Notes: generated by a model from the letters alone, not told the origin. DNA of 64,000 bases from Panicum virgatum (GCF_016808335.1 NC_053137.1:9846506-9910505); one strand, 5' to 3'; shown: positions 33,301 to 45,997, counted from the stretch's first letter. A program made the numbers and translations.

Positions 33301-36162
33301 TCATTGCCTCATATTCAGCTCACTTTGGGTGAAAATGTATTTGAGACTCTTATGCTCGGTATAGATATTGCAATGAGTGCCCATAAGATAATGTCTCCAA
33401 ATCTTGAGAGCATGAATAACTGCGGCTAGTTCAAGATCATGAGTGGGATAATTTAGCTCGTGTGGCCGAAGAGCTCGGGAAGCATATGCTATAACCCGAC
33501 TGTCCTGCATTAGAACACAACCAAGACCAGTACCTGAAGCATCACAATAAACATCATAGGGTTTATTGTTGTCAGGTTGAGCCAAGACTGGTGCTGTGGT
33601 AAGATGTGCTCTCAATGTATGGAATGCTTCATCGCACTTCGCATCCCATTTAAACTTGACATCCTTCCTTAGTAGTTCTGTCATGGGTTTAGCAATTCTG
33701 GAGAAGTTCGGAATAAATCTGCGGTAATACCCCGCCAAGCCAAGAAAACTGCGAATCTGATGAACTGAAGTAGGAGGTTTCCAATCCATCACTTCTTGTA
33801 CTTTGCTGGGATCAACTGAGATGCCTTCACTGGATATAGTGTGACCCAGAAATTTGACTGTGTCCAGCCAGAATTCACACTTAGAGAATTTTGCGTACAG
33901 CTTATGATCTCTGAGACGTTGAAGAACAATGCGCAGATGTTGTTCGTGTTCTGCCTCATTCTTGGAATAGATCAGAATGTCATCGACGAAAACCACGACA
34001 AACTTGTCAAGTTCCGGCATGAATACCGAGTTCATGAGATACATGAAATAAGCTGGCGCATTGGTGAGACCGAAAGACATAACCAAATATTCATAAAGAC
34101 CATATCTGGTTGAGAAGGCGGTCTTGGGAATATCACAAGGCCGGATTTTAATTTGATGATACCCCGAACGAAGATCAATCTTGGAGAAGATCTTTGCTCC
34201 AGCCAACTGATCAAACAGTACATCAATGCGGGGAAGTGGATATTTATTTTTGATGGTCACCGCATTGAGAGGCCGGTAGTCAACACTCAACCTCAGACTG
34301 TCATCCTTCTTCTTTACGAACAATGCCGGACAACCCCAAGGTGAAGCACTAGGGCGGATAAAACCCTTGTCCAGAAGTTCTTGCAGCTGGATTTTTAGTT
34401 CAGCTAATTCTTTAGGCGGCATTCGGTACGGCCTTTTTGAAATAGGTGTTGTACCAGGCTGGAGTTCAATGACAAATTCGATATCCCGGTCTGGCGGCAT
34501 ACTAGGTAAATCGTCCGGAAATACATCTGCATATTCACGGACTACCGGAATATCTTCGAGACGAATATCTTTCATGGCATAGGCACAAGAGTTGTTGCAT
34601 TGGTGGTGAGGTAAATATAGAACCGAATGACCATGAGTTGGAGAATTTATTTCAACGGCTCGGGAAGAGATATCTAACAATACCCCATGTCTTTTCATCC
34701 AATCCATTCCCAGAATAATATCCATACCTTCTAGTGGCAACAAGATTAAAGTGGTAGGAATGGTTTTACTACCCAAACTAAGTGGCGCTGTCCTAACCAC
34801 TTGATTGGATGCTACTTTACCACCAGGAGTAGATATTATGTAAGAGCCTTTGGTGTGACAAAAATCTAACCCAACTTTTGCTCCAAATTTAGAACTAATG
34901 AAGCTATGAGATGCACCAGAATCGAATAAGATAACTGCAGGGTGATGGTTCATAGAAAATGTACCCGACATAATTGGTACTCCCTCAGGAAGGTTAGCAA
35001 GGCTGGTGAAGTTAAGTCGGCCCTGCCTGACTTGAATGGTTTGCCTCTTGCCCTTGTTCTGATCATTTCTGCGAGAAGCCTGCCCTTGAGCTTGTCCCGC
35101 CTGGGGGCACATCTTGGCAAAGTGATCCGGACTCCCGCATCTGAAACAGCGGTTATTATGGTCAGGGCGAGCGGCTAGCTGAGTATTTGGCCTAGGGCCG
35201 GTCTGCTGCTGATGAGGTGCAAATCGAGCTTGCTGAGGTAGCCCGAATCGAGTCTGCTGCTGCTGTTGAGGAGGCCGAATAATCCAACGCCCTGGCTGAG
35301 GGGCCTTCTGAGAGGGTGCGGGTGGGTTGTTCTGCACAATGCGATACCTCGGTGCAGAGGCACTCGAGGGTCCAGCAGGTGCCTTGCGCTTCTTTTCAGC
35401 GCGGTGTGCAGAAATAAGGTCCTCCTGAGAGATAGCCATATTCACCAATCCATTGAAAGAATCCGCACGGACAAGATTTAGCCTTTCTTGTAACTTGGTG
35501 CTAAGGCCTTGACGGAAGCGTTCACGCTTCTTAGCGTCGGTATCCGCGTGATGTCCAGCATATTGACACAATTGATTGAATACTTGGGCATACTGCACCA
35601 CAGTACGAGTGCCCTGAGTTAAAGCCAAGAACTCGTTGAGCTTACGATCAAGAAGTCCAGCTGGAATATGATGATCTCGAAAAGCCATTTTGAACTCATT
35701 CCAATTCACCACATGATCAGCCGGTAGCATCCCGTGGTAATGGTCCCACCACATACGAGCTGATCCGCGAAGCTGCTGCGCGGCGTAGCGAGTCTTGTTC
35801 GATTCGGAACAAGGAGTAGTCAATAGAGAAAACTTGGACTCGATTGTGCGAATCCAAGCGTCCGCGTCTAGAGGCTCATCCGCTTTATTGAACAGCGGAG
35901 GCTGAGTACTGAGGAAATCTTGGTGCGTGATGAGCATGATGCCCACCCCACGGTTGTTGCTGAGCTTGAACCAACTGCCGCGGAATTTCCGTCTGGGCGG
36001 CAGGAACCTCAGCGATACCCACTGGTGGAGGAGGTGGAGGTGGATCGTCATTCCCCCCGGCTCCAAAACCACTAGGGGTGCCTCGAGTGGATCCAACCAT
36101 CTGAAATGTGAGCACTTTTGCATTAGGCTCAACATTATCATCATTTCAAATGGAACATACAA
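33301..36162 (-). pseudogene. Gag, protease, reverse transcriptase and RNase H of the Tekay-like element
   Basis: An open frame of 953 codons. Gag: capsid region about residues 80-260 ([13 protein letters not shown]), zinc knuckle at about 337-350 ([14 protein letters not shown]). Protease: [13 protein letters not shown] near 408. Reverse transcriptase: [19 protein letters not shown] near 625 and the FVDD active site near 723. RNase [10 protein letters not shown] near 868 and [11 protein letters not shown]. It ends early in RNase H/connection at a TGA (33301-33303), after which the frame continues into integrase. The first about 75 residues are out of frame with the likely original gag start, whose sequence ([16 protein letters not shown]) lies in another frame at 35885-36100. 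Confidence 0.92.
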
Positions 36163-36752
36163 CTCAAAATGACATGGAAGTAATAGGAATCGCTTAAATC
36201 ATGTTGTGCAGAGAAACCAGTGATACGAAAGCTCTCATAAATGGAGTTATGTAAATGATATAAACTTGAAACTTTTTCAGGAGATAGATAATTTCATGAG
36301 CTACAACTTTGGTAGTCATCACAAAGTCAGATTCCAAGAGTAGGTTAGTCGAAAAATTCCTTTACTCCTCTGGTTTTTCTGTTTTACAGAAAACAGAGCT
36401 TCTGTAATTTGCGATTATCTCCTGCGATACTAATCCGTTTGAGCTGAAATTTTGTGAGCATTTCCTCGATGAAATTTGGAACAACTTTGGTATTCAACTC
36501 AGGAGCTAAATCAGAAAGGAAGAGAGGATAAAATTCGAACTAGCTGCTGCATTCAGCTTTTCACAGATCGCTAATAATTCACATTAGTAGCATTAGGGAT
36601 TCATTACATCCATCATCCTCTCATTTCTACTTGGTTACTTCTAACATCAGTACTAAGGGGGTTACTCAACTCTAAGTTAGCCTAGTAGCCATGATCCAAA
36701 AGTAGGCTACACTAAGAGGAGTCTACAAAAGCTAAGAAAACAGCGCCTCGGT
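36163..36752. other. Spacer between gag and the extra ORF
   Basis: About 590 bp with no coding signal. The likely original gag start is at about 36100 on the minus strand. The rest is AT-rich with AACTTTGGTA-type words. Splice or internal ribosome signals cannot be judged by eye. Confidence 0.4.
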
Positions 36753-37664
36753 CTACATGTTGACCGATGCCTCACTCGCCGCGGGAGTGTGAACCTCAAC
36801 CGGTGCGGGCAGCGGCGCCTGGTCCTCGGAGTCCATCTCTGAAACGCCCTCGATCTCCTGGGGCTCGTCCTCACTGTCCACCTGCATCTCGTCGGGTGGT
36901 GCGTGAAGGGCATCCTGCGCGTGCTGTATCCCGTGGAGCTGTCCCTGGGCCTCGTCCAACTCAAGCTGCAAGTCGTGAAACTGGTCCTCCAGGAAGTTGA
37001 TCGGAGCGTCACGATCCATCACCATGTCCTGAAGCTCGTGAACCTGGCCGTGGAGCTGGGCGATAAGAGTAGCCCTGCTCTCGAGCTCGGTACTAGCCTC
37101 CTGAAGCTGCCCATCTCTCAGCTGGACCGCCAGGTGCAAGGCCTGAGCATGGTCCACCAACTGAGTGACGGCGTAACTCTGGTAAGTGTGGAGTCTGTAG
37201 AGACCGTCCAAGCACCTCGCTGTCGTCCAAAGTGCCCCGACCGGGTCAAGGGTAGCAACCATGTCCACGTGTGCCATCCGGTCGAGCCAAAGTGGGTCTG
37301 TCGGGTCAGGTGCAGGAAACAACCCGAACGCGGTCAGAACCACCTCCAGAGGGTGCGAAGAGCAAAAAGTGGTCATCGCCCTCATGGCGGTAAGCTCCCA
37401 AGTGTCCAGCAGGTAGTGGCCGACCACCTGAGTCACGATCGGCTCCCACCCGTTGAGCGGGTGCTACGGGGTCACCATTGTCACACTGCAGCGTCGAACT
37501 CCGTCCTCCACAAACTCGTGGCCATCGTAAATCGGTGGCTGGAGGTAACCGGCTGCACTCAAAAGCCCCCAAGGACGGTGAGGAAATCTGTCCCAGTGCA
37601 AGCAAGCGGAGTGCACATGCCCTTGCGCGTCAACAACCAGCAGCTCCTCCATCTGTCCCAACAA
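36753..37664 (-). pseudogene. Extra sense ORF between 5' LTR and gag of the Tekay-like element
   Basis: One frame of about 300 codons, broken only by a TAG at 37464-37466. The second part (37436-36753) encodes 227 residues: a compact N-terminal region, a strongly heptad-like segment (about residues 95-185; DGQLQEASTELESRATLIAQ) predicted as coiled coil, and an acidic Pro-rich tail. It is in the same orientation as gag-pol. I recognise no domain. The opposite strand also has an open frame (36903-37700), but its Leu/Val-rich make-up looks like the antisense of this gene. A structural or packaging accessory is possible but unproven. Confidence 0.55.
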
Positions 37665-39051
37665 AAGACTGATGGATCAGCCGATAGTAACAAAGAATAG
37701 CTAACTCTGGACAGTGAAAGAATTTGCCAAAATGATAGATAATTTGCTCCGAAAATTCTCAAAAATTTACACAAGGTCCCTATGATATTAAGGAACGATT
37801 CATCTAGTCATCACTAAGATCAATTTGAATTCCAAGGGGGTGATATGTTCAGGTTTTCAGAATGACGTCAACCAGGAAAACTGTGTGCCAGAGAGGGTGT
37901 ATTTTGACCATAACTCTCAAACCAGTTGTCAAAAATTATATAATTTTTTATGGTAAGATCATCACTTAGTTGTCTACAACTTTCATGTTGAACGATTTTT
38001 CGTTTGAACAACTTATGAAGGTCGAAAATTTTCAGTTGTCCAGACTGTTCAGAGTCAACAGTTTTACATAGGGTTGATCTAAAATCACAAATACCAAGAT
38101 AGAAGGCTTCAAAAATTCACAAAATTTTACAAGAGTTTTATAACTTAGGGAACATCATTTCGTCTTACTACCCCAACTTGATTTGAGCAAATATTAATAT
38201 CTTAAAAATTCGAGAAAGCCAATTTTCCAAAATTTGCAGTCTATCTAGATGATCCCTGAGATTGTGTTTTACCCTTTTTGATTACGATTTCTTCCAAAAG
38301 TTTCTTTGCTGGTGATTTGATAATGAATGCAAAACCTATTCGTCCTCACCAAGGAAAAGAATTGCCAAGTAACCTTGGTCTTACACAAATGACTTTGGTG
38401 GCATACATATTACGTCTCTCACTTTGTAGCTACTCGACATAGCTAGATAGCCTAGGATTCGATTTCGAGTTAGCGTACCTGCAGAAATTTGACAATATAT
38501 AAATTGAACCTTCCGTGCCAGCACCTATGAAAGCGTTCCCCATACATTACCGATCACTATAGAACCGGCATCCATACCATTACCGCCGTATGGACAACGT
38601 TAAGCATACGTCATCGAAACAACGTATTAACTGAGTACCGTCTTTGACGGGGAATTAAATTCCAATTTCGGACCATTACTCCCCATATAATCAACCGAAG
38701 TTGGTATATGGGCAGCAGCTCAAGTAGGCCACTGCTTGAGCTCCAGCGTTCGGCTCGCATCACCGACGGGAAGGTCAGACTCCCTCAGCTGACTGAGTAA
38801 GCATACCTTCGTGGCGATGATGTAGTTGCAGAATTTAAATTACGGAATTTAAATACTGAAAAGTAAAGTGCTAGAAGTTAGCCATATAATATAAGCCACC
38901 TGATTATACCCATAAGATTCCCTAGGGCTTTACGTCCTAGACTTGTCCTTGGAGATCCTAAACTCTTTCAAAAACTTTAGTAGTTTTGAAGTCGAGTTTT
39001 AATTTGTTGTTTTCAAAACAGAGGCTGCCATCTCTGGTAGGCTGTCTGCGA
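37665..39051. other. Untranslated leader of the Tekay-like element
   Basis: Non-coding sequence between the primer-binding site and the extra ORF. It contains a short perfect hairpin (AGCTCAAG at 38717-38724, CTTGAGCT at 38735-38742). Short stretches around 37900-38050 resemble 36230-36450 in style (ACAACTTTGGTAG / CTACAACTTTCATG), as seen in many chromovirus leaders. Confidence 0.5.
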
Positions 39052-39063
39052 GCTCTGATGCCA
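39052..39063 (-). other. Primer-binding site of the Tekay-like element
   Basis: On the minus strand, two bases after the 5' LTR, the sequence reads TGGCATCAGAGC, one base different from the usual TGGTATCAGAGC complementary to the 3' end of initiator tRNA-Met. The change may be a later mutation. Confidence 0.8.
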
Positions 39064-39065
39064 GC

Positions 39066-42000
39066 TGTGGCGGAACCACCCAAACTATTGGGCCCGGGTG
39101 CACTGATCTTGGTTGCTAAGCAACTCTGACCCAAATTGGCACTCACTGGTAGTTCCTCGAGTGAAGCCTCGATAAAAGCCACGCTATTCCAGGATCAGTA
39201 GACAACAATCACACGAAGGTGAGCCCAGAGATTACAACACAGAACATTTCATGCATCTCAGAGTGATTGCAGCGGAAAGGAAATTTATTACAAACCATAT
39301 TCAGAATAGTAAAGTACTACAGAGTTCCATCTACTCAAATTATTCAAGTCTCATTGTTCAGCGGAAGCATTAAAAGATAACTAGCGAAATAACGTGACGC
39401 ATCGATAAAGCCCATACGAAAGCGTCACTCAGCGGGAGGGTGGTCAGCACCAGCTGAAGGGCCATCCCACTCTACAGACCAACCCGGAGGCAAGGTACAC
39501 GGCCAAGTAAGACTTGCAAACAGATCTTCGAAGTTAGTACTTGAAAAACAGTGCCACAAGTAAGGCTGAGTATACTAATACTCAACAAGACTGACCCGTC
39601 TCCGGATATAACATAGTCCGATAACTAGACATTGCAAGGCTTTTTGGTTGGTGGGGTTTGTTTTGCCAAAAATGCCGCTAAGTGCCGATCCTTATTTTTC
39701 AGGTTTTACTTAGCCAGATTCTAGTTAGATTAACCATTCTAAGTTTGCATCTAACTCTAGACAAACATGGTAGAGCAACCATTTAGTCAACCAGCAGTAT
39801 TATCATCATCATGTTCCACTTGTTACTCTGTGTGACCGAAAACATTAAGCAATCTCATGCCATTAGAGGCGGACGATTCCGAATCAAATTTCAACCTGGC
39901 CAGGGCAACCTAGACCACACACATGGGGATCGACTTCGCTCCCGCCCACGCTACTTTTCCCCTTTCTTTCCAGTCCGTGGATCCGGGTCACCCTCCCCGA
40001 CTACAGAGCCCGACGTCTCTGCACCCGTACGTCGCGACAAAATAAAACCTACTTCTACCAGGAGGGTGAAGGGTCGTTCCACTCGCATGTTCAATCAGGT
40101 ACTTAAGCTTACCAATTACCATATTTCTCGGTATGTGGCTAGTACTTTCAAACGCTTAACGAAATGAGCCACACACCGCGACCTTAGCCATTTTGACTAC
40201 ACCAGCGGGGTATCACAACTACACAACCCTGCTCGTTGTCCTTATATTTCAGCAGGAATTAAAGTCGATACCTAATTAGCTATTTGCTCGCGAGAGGCAG
40301 GAAACCACTCGACTTCTAATGTTTTCGATCAACGCCTAGAAAACTTAAATGCAGAAAGATACTATTACAGTACATTATAAATAGCTAAAATGAATAACTC
40401 GGAAAATAAGGCATAATGCACCGGGGCTTGCCTTCTTGGGCACTGTCAGGCAGAAAAACCTCTGGGGCTTGGCCCAGGTCTTGAGACAAGTTAGTACAAT
40501 TCAAAGAGACCTCCTAATCCACACGAGAGTCCGCGGGCACCAATTCATAGTCACCGTCCGCGAGATTAACCGTTTCTATATGCAATGCAAGATTATGAGT
40601 TACTCATGAATAACGATTTCTTTCCTTCACGATAAAGTTGTAGTTCAACAAAAATTAATTTAGTGATGATTTCAACATTTCATTTCATGGGCAGTCATTT
40701 ATAGAGTAGTAAACATAACTACGTTTCTTCATGAATGAGTGGGGGTTTGGTTTGCATTTCCAATATTAAAACATAGCATGCTTTCACTATTGCATAATAA
40801 CAAAACTACTCATGAACTAGGGATGAAAAAATTAAAGTAACACAAATTAGATACTCTAGCATATATGGCATAAATTTCAGCATCTAACCATAAAGCAATT
40901 TAACTTAACTATTCATGTAAGTAGATTACTCTAGTTGCTTCACCTTTTTGCGCAGAACGTTTTACATGGGTTCTGGTGCTACAAATTTTACGGGAGCATC
41001 TACAAAGAATCTACTCCACACAGAAAATTTTTCCAGATTTTATTCACTTAAACAACAGAGGTGACAAAAAGAACAAAAACAGCAAGCCATTAACTAAGTT
41101 TAATTCTACAGAGAGCTGTACCAGGGATATGGTTCTCAAATTTTTACCAGAGCCTAATCATGAGCTAAACATACTCCAGAAAAATTATCAAGCTTTATAT
41201 CCACCAGATAAATTAGTTATGCAATTAATTTAACATGAGTTAGCATAAATTTCTCACAGTTCAAATGACCAGTAATGCATGTGAACTTTTTATTACATAC
41301 ATAGCATACTCTAAACAAGAACATGTCCAAAGATCATGATCAGATATGGTGTAGTTTACTCATAACTAAAAATAGTAAATCTAGCCATAAGATGCTAAGC
41401 ATGATTATTTACCAAAGCAAAACTCAGTAACTGCAGATAAAAAATTTTAGGCAGGATCACAGATCCAAAAAGAGACTTCAGAAATAAATATAGATTTTCT
41501 GAGCATACAAGCTATATATGATGAATTAAGTTGATTAAACAAGCATAAAACATGGTATATAGCAAATAAACTCTAATAAATCTGAAATTTATGGATTAAA
41601 AATTTTTCAGTTGCACATGCATTCAGTAAAAATTACAGAGCAAGTTCATGCACATATTTTGCAGTATTAAATCGAGAAGGCCATCAACAGATTAGAGAAT
41701 CTTGATTGTTCTAGTATGATAACTATTTTGGTTGGGTGCCATATTTTTACTGTGCACTTAAGATTCCGTCTGTGATAACCTAGCCAAAAATCAAGGTCAT
41801 TTGTTGAGTGGAACTTCCTGAACATGCATAGGGTGACTTTCTTATTCTTTTTCCCAGATTAAATTTCGTCGAGTTTCTGCAGATGTGAATGTTACAAAAT
41901 TTGTAGATCTTGTTACCAGGATTCCAGATCAGTTGAGTTTACATTTTTACGATTTTTCTGTGATTTATTTTGCATTTTAGAAGTTCACTGCCATACACTG

Positions 42001-43384
42001 GGATTCTTGCAAACACGCCCTTGAATGAAAAAAAGAAATTACAACCGGGCCCTTCGCCGGCCTCTCCGCCGCTGCAGCTCGCCCGGTGGTGTTCTGCTAG
42101 GCAGGGCTTACCGGGGCTGCAACGGGGAGGCGCGTGGGAGAGTAGGGATCGAGGAACACCTACCCTAGTCGGCGTTCAAGTGCTCGGTGCACGGAATCAA
42201 GCTCGTCGGCGTCAATGGCGGAGCGGAGGTTCGGGTCGCCGGCGTTGTAGGTGAAGGAGAGCTCGGGGTAGGGGAACGGGGCGTGCACGAGCACCGCGAG
42301 AGCATGAGGATGCGTCTGGGGTAGCTGTCGTGCTCGGTCTCCCTCTGGGCTGGCCGGTCCGCGGTGAGCCCGAGCTCGCCGTCGGCGGCGCAAAACGGGA
42401 ACGGCGTCGGGAAAGGGAGTGGGTTCGATTCCGCGTGCGTGGAGCTCAACTGGAGGGTGGAGAAGCTTGTGGGGTGGTCGGATGGAGCAATGCATGGCTG
42501 GGGTGGCTGGTCCGCACGAGCTAGATCTCGCAGGCCATGGCGGAGCGCCGAGAGGAGGAAGAAGGAGAAGAAGCCGCGCAACGGCGGGGCTCCAAGGCTA
42601 CTTATAGGCCAGAGAGTACCTGGGCGAGTGGAGTGGCATCTGGGGGAGGCGGGTTTGGGTCCGGGGCGCACGACGGTGAGCGGGCGGAGCGAGCAGGTGG
42701 CGCTGCGCGTGGCTGGGTGGCGTGGCGGCTCGGGAGCGCGTCTGGGACGCGTGTGAGCGAGGGAAGGTGCCAAGGGGCGGGCCAGGTGGCGCTAGAGGTG
42801 TTCCCCGTTTCCATTTGGCCGCGGGCGCGCGGTGGACGAAGTCCACCGGCGGCGTACGGCGGGCGGCGGGCGAAACAGAGGAACCGGGAGGAGAGAGATG
42901 GAGGTGAGGGCATATCTGCAATTTCTGAAATTCCAGGGACCTGTCGGTAAACTAAAAATATCTCCTACTTAGAGGGCTCAAATGAAAACGTGTTGAATAC
43001 TAATTTTGCAAAACTTTTCAAGATCTACAACTTTCGTGTTATGCAAATTTTCATTTTAAACTCACATTTTGAACTATTTGTAAATTTTCAAATTTGCATA
43101 AAAGAGCTTTGGTTTTATTCTATTTTTGATTGATTTTTGGCTGAAGTTTAATTAAGCACTTGTCAATTGAAGTACCTCTCATGAGCCAACTAAAATTTTG
43201 TGCACATTTTTGAATTGAAATTTGAGTAGCTTTTCACTCCTTTTTCTTTCTCCTTTAATTTCTTTTGTATACTTTGACTTTTATTTTGATCCCTTCTTTT
43301 TGAATTAATTTCCCACATTTTTCTTTTAAGTATAAAATGGGTACAGTGATTGTAGTTAAGTGTACTGACACCTGAGGTATCACA
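39066..43384 (-). repeat. 5' LTR of the Tekay-like element
   Basis: Aligns with 27200-31595. It carries a 77-bp deletion after 40318, where the other LTR has two TCTA words flanking the missing piece. U3 is the high-coordinate side; a TATA motif read on the minus strand (TATAAGT, 42600-42606) gives a U3 of about 0.8 kb and a very long R-U5. Confidence 0.92.
42600..42606 (-). promoter_or_regulatory. Probable TATA box in the Tekay 5' LTR
   Basis: Minus-strand GGCCTATAAGTAGCC, conserved in the other LTR at 30811-30817. Surrounded by GC-rich sequence. Confidence 0.55.
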
Positions 43385-44944
43385 CTCCCAGCCGTCCGAT
43401 CGAGATCGGGTGGCCAGATTTGATTCAACTCAAGTCAAACCTAACCCTTACCGGTCAACTGTGGTACTTTTGCAAAAGAGCCCCTCGGTTTTACCAAAAT
43501 TAACCCACCGTCCGAGCCAGTTGAAAACTATTTACAAGACAGTCCTTTCTTTTCTGTTTTAACCCCTGGACGTTTCTAAAATAGAACCCACCATCCTTAG
43601 CCTGTAGTTTTGCAATCTAACCCCTGTAGTTTAGGTTTAATCTCATTTTAGTCCCTGGTTTCTTTAGAGCTAGCCCCTGGAAGTTTAAATCTATCGCAAA
43701 CAAGTCCTTAGAACCATGTTTTAGCCATAACTTCTTCATTTTAGCTCCATTTTCATCAATTCTTGCGCTCACGTGATCCTTGTGACGTGTGCAATAGTTT
43801 TGTCACCTTGTTATCCTTTGTGAGCACACTTTACTGTGCCTCGCAAATCCTTTTCGCTAGTCCTTCACGTCTATAGTTAATCGCGTTTAAGTCCCTGCAG
43901 CCTTGTTTATCCTATAGAATCATCGTTATAGCTCCGTTTTCCGCATTTCTTGCGCTCTCGTAACCGTAGCAGTGAGCCCTATCCTTTAGTACGCTCTTTT
44001 AAAGTATTTATTTTGTTTTGGTGTATTTTTCTTAAATCTATTTTGTTTCTTTTGTATGATTGCTCGTTGATTGTTTCGAGTAGAAGGATCGTTGTTCGAA
44101 GATTGAAGAATCAAGTAATTCCAAGTGAGCAAGAGCAGGAGAGCAGTAAGAGTAACTTTTCATTGGAGAAAGGCAAGTGACCCTAACCATACTTCTATCT
44201 ATGCTTATTTATGAGAATACTTGATTTAATTGGAACATGGAGAACCACCCAAGAAAACCATACAAGCACAATACCATATGGCTATGGTCTTGGCTAAGTA
44301 ATTAGATGATCTATATGTCGTGCCTGGCGCATTTGATTGGTGGATTTTGGGTTATCAAAATTTGAGGAGCGGGTGAAAGAAGCTTCGTCTTCTGAGGTAC
44401 CGCAGAAAGCAAGGGACCACTTGCGTTCATATAGTGATTCTTTGGAAAAGCCTCGTAGCGTCCCTATGCAGTCATACCTAAGGAACTGTGATATGGTGCT
44501 TGGCCCGCACTTGCATGGTTGGGTTTAATGTTCTTCGAAACTTTTACGCAAATTGTGGTAAAAGTGTACAACCTCTACAGAGTGTAAAACTTAAAGATGG
44601 ATTTAAATCATACTCTGGTTATTTCTTGTGGCCTTGCTGAGTACCAACCATAAGTGTACTCACCCTTGCTTCCTGCTGCTCAGAAGGAGAAAGTTCTGGT
44701 GAAGTCTTTTAAAGATGTTGCTGAGTTCTAGGCGTACACAACCCCCAGTCGATTGCCTATGAAGTTTGAAGCCTTCATTTCCAGGATAAGCTGTATAACT
44801 CTGATAGTCTTTTATTTGTTTTAGTTCTCTTTTTCGTGATACTGTTACTAATTATTCTCTTATAATGTCTCTATATGTATGAAACTTGATCCTGGCATAC
44901 ATATAGTTATGCATTCGGTTTTGTCCTTAAAACTGGGTGTGACA
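43385..44944 (+). repeat. Left LTR of the TR-GAG element, second part
   Basis: Resumes directly after the gypsy element with CTCCC (the right copy of the target duplication) and matches 49355-50907 to the terminal TGTGACA. Short AT-rich sequence with no gene; open frames in it are broken in the right LTR. Confidence 0.9.
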
Positions 44945-44948
44945 GAAG

Positions 44949-44960
44949 TGGTATCAGAGC
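44949..44960 (+). other. Primer-binding site of the TR-GAG element
   Basis: TGGTATCAGAGC, four bases after the left LTR, complementary to the 3' end of initiator tRNA-Met. It fixes the plus-strand orientation of the element. Confidence 0.9.
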
Positions 44961-45474
44961 TGTATCGACTGTAGGACATAAGCCTAGATAGTAATGGTCG
45001 TGTTCTAAGGTTTCTTTTGTTATAGAATCTATTTCTGCTCATTCCTTGACCCCCTCCATCGAATATTTTCTCTCCTTAACTATTTTCTTTTCTCAGTCAG
45101 CCATTTTCAGCGGATCCTCTTTTTATTTGCACTTTCTTAATTGCAAATGAAAAATAAAATCTACAATCTTTGTATTTTGACCCACTCTCTCCTTTAAAAT
45201 TTTCTTATTAATGGTCAACCCTTGGTCAATTACCCTTTGTTGTTTCTCAACACTCTCAACCTTTCTATTTACTCTTTTCTCTCCTGAATCATTCCTCGAT
45301 TCTCTCATTAAGAACTTATCCTTGTGGATATCTCTCCCTCTTTTCTTTATTTTATCCAACTTTCTCCGTTGAGCCTCTCCTCTTCTTTTCAAATAAATGT
45401 CACTTCGGATTCGTCCCTTGACTTTGATTCCAAAGTACTTTTCTATTTCAAAATATTTACATGATCTGTGCCAC
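44961..45474. other. Leader of the TR-GAG element
   Basis: Non-coding pyrimidine-rich sequence downstream of the primer site. It ends with ATCTGTGCCAC (45464-45474), the left target duplication of the LINE fragment. The minus-strand frame over it is a shadow of low-complexity TTTCTC sequence. Confidence 0.5.
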
Positions 45475-45997
45475 AAAAGCTAAAAGGCTAATTCTATAGG
45501 ACAGCAATTCGTCCGGTAATGTTATACGGTGCTGAATGTTGGCCTACAAAAAGGCGACATGTCCAGCAACTGAGTGTAGCAGAGATGCGGATGTTGCGGT
45601 GGTTTTGCGGGCACACAAGGAGGGATAGAGTCCGGAAAGAAGTTATTCGGGATAGGGTCGGGGTGGCACCAATTGAGGAGATACTTACCCAGCATCGGCT
45701 GAGATGGTTTGGACATGTCCAACGAAGGCCTCCTGAGGCGCCGGTGCGTAATGGGGTTCTTGCGCGGGTCAATAATGTAAAGAGTGGTAGAGGTAGACCT
45801 AAACTGACGTGAGATGAGTCGGTTAAGAGAGACCTTAAGGATTAGAATATCTCTAAAGAGATAGCTTTGGATAGGGGCACTTGGAGACTAGCTATCAATG
45901 TGCCTGAACCTTGAACTTATTTCTTTCGGATTTCATCTCTAGCCTACCCCAACTTGCTTGGGAAAAAAGGCTATGTTGTTGTTGTTGTTGTTGTTGT
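45475..45997 (+). mobile_element. 5'-truncated RTE-like LINE with TTG tail
   Basis: Encodes only the C-terminal end of a LINE reverse transcriptase protein: YGAECWPTKRRHVQQLSVAE, then RWFCGHTRRDRVRKEVIRDR and LRWFGHVQRRP, ending VPEP and a stop at about 45914. Two TGA/TAG stops lie where relatives have Trp (about 45810 and 45843). After the frame comes a short 3' untranslated region and a (TTG)n tail at 45973-45997, as in plant RTE-type LINEs. The target duplication ATCTGTGCCAC flanks it on the left; the right copy is split by a MITE. Confidence 0.85.

Larger units (their letters stand above)
27200..43384 (-). mobile_element. Tekay/Del-like Ty3/gypsy retrotransposon, decayed
   Basis: A complete but inactive element on the minus strand, with LTRs of 4319 bp (39066-43384, 5' side) and 4396 bp (27200-31595, 3' side). 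It sits in the left LTR of the TR-GAG element. Flanks are ATCCC and CTCCC; the empty site in the sister LTR reads GTCCC (49350-49354), so the 5-bp duplication shares TCCC. Order on the minus strand is LTR, primer site, extra ORF, gag, protease, reverse transcriptase, RNase H, integrase with a chromodomain-like tail, polypurine tract, LTR. The [13 protein letters not shown] tail and multi-kilobase LTRs point to the Tekay/Del lineage. Confidence 0.9.

Noticed and set aside
36903..37700. 265-codon plus-strand frame opposite the extra Tekay ORF
   Set aside because: It is uninterrupted, but its Leu/Val-rich make-up mirrors the charged coiled coil on the other strand, and the minus strand is the transcribed strand of the element. 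Kept only as an alternative.
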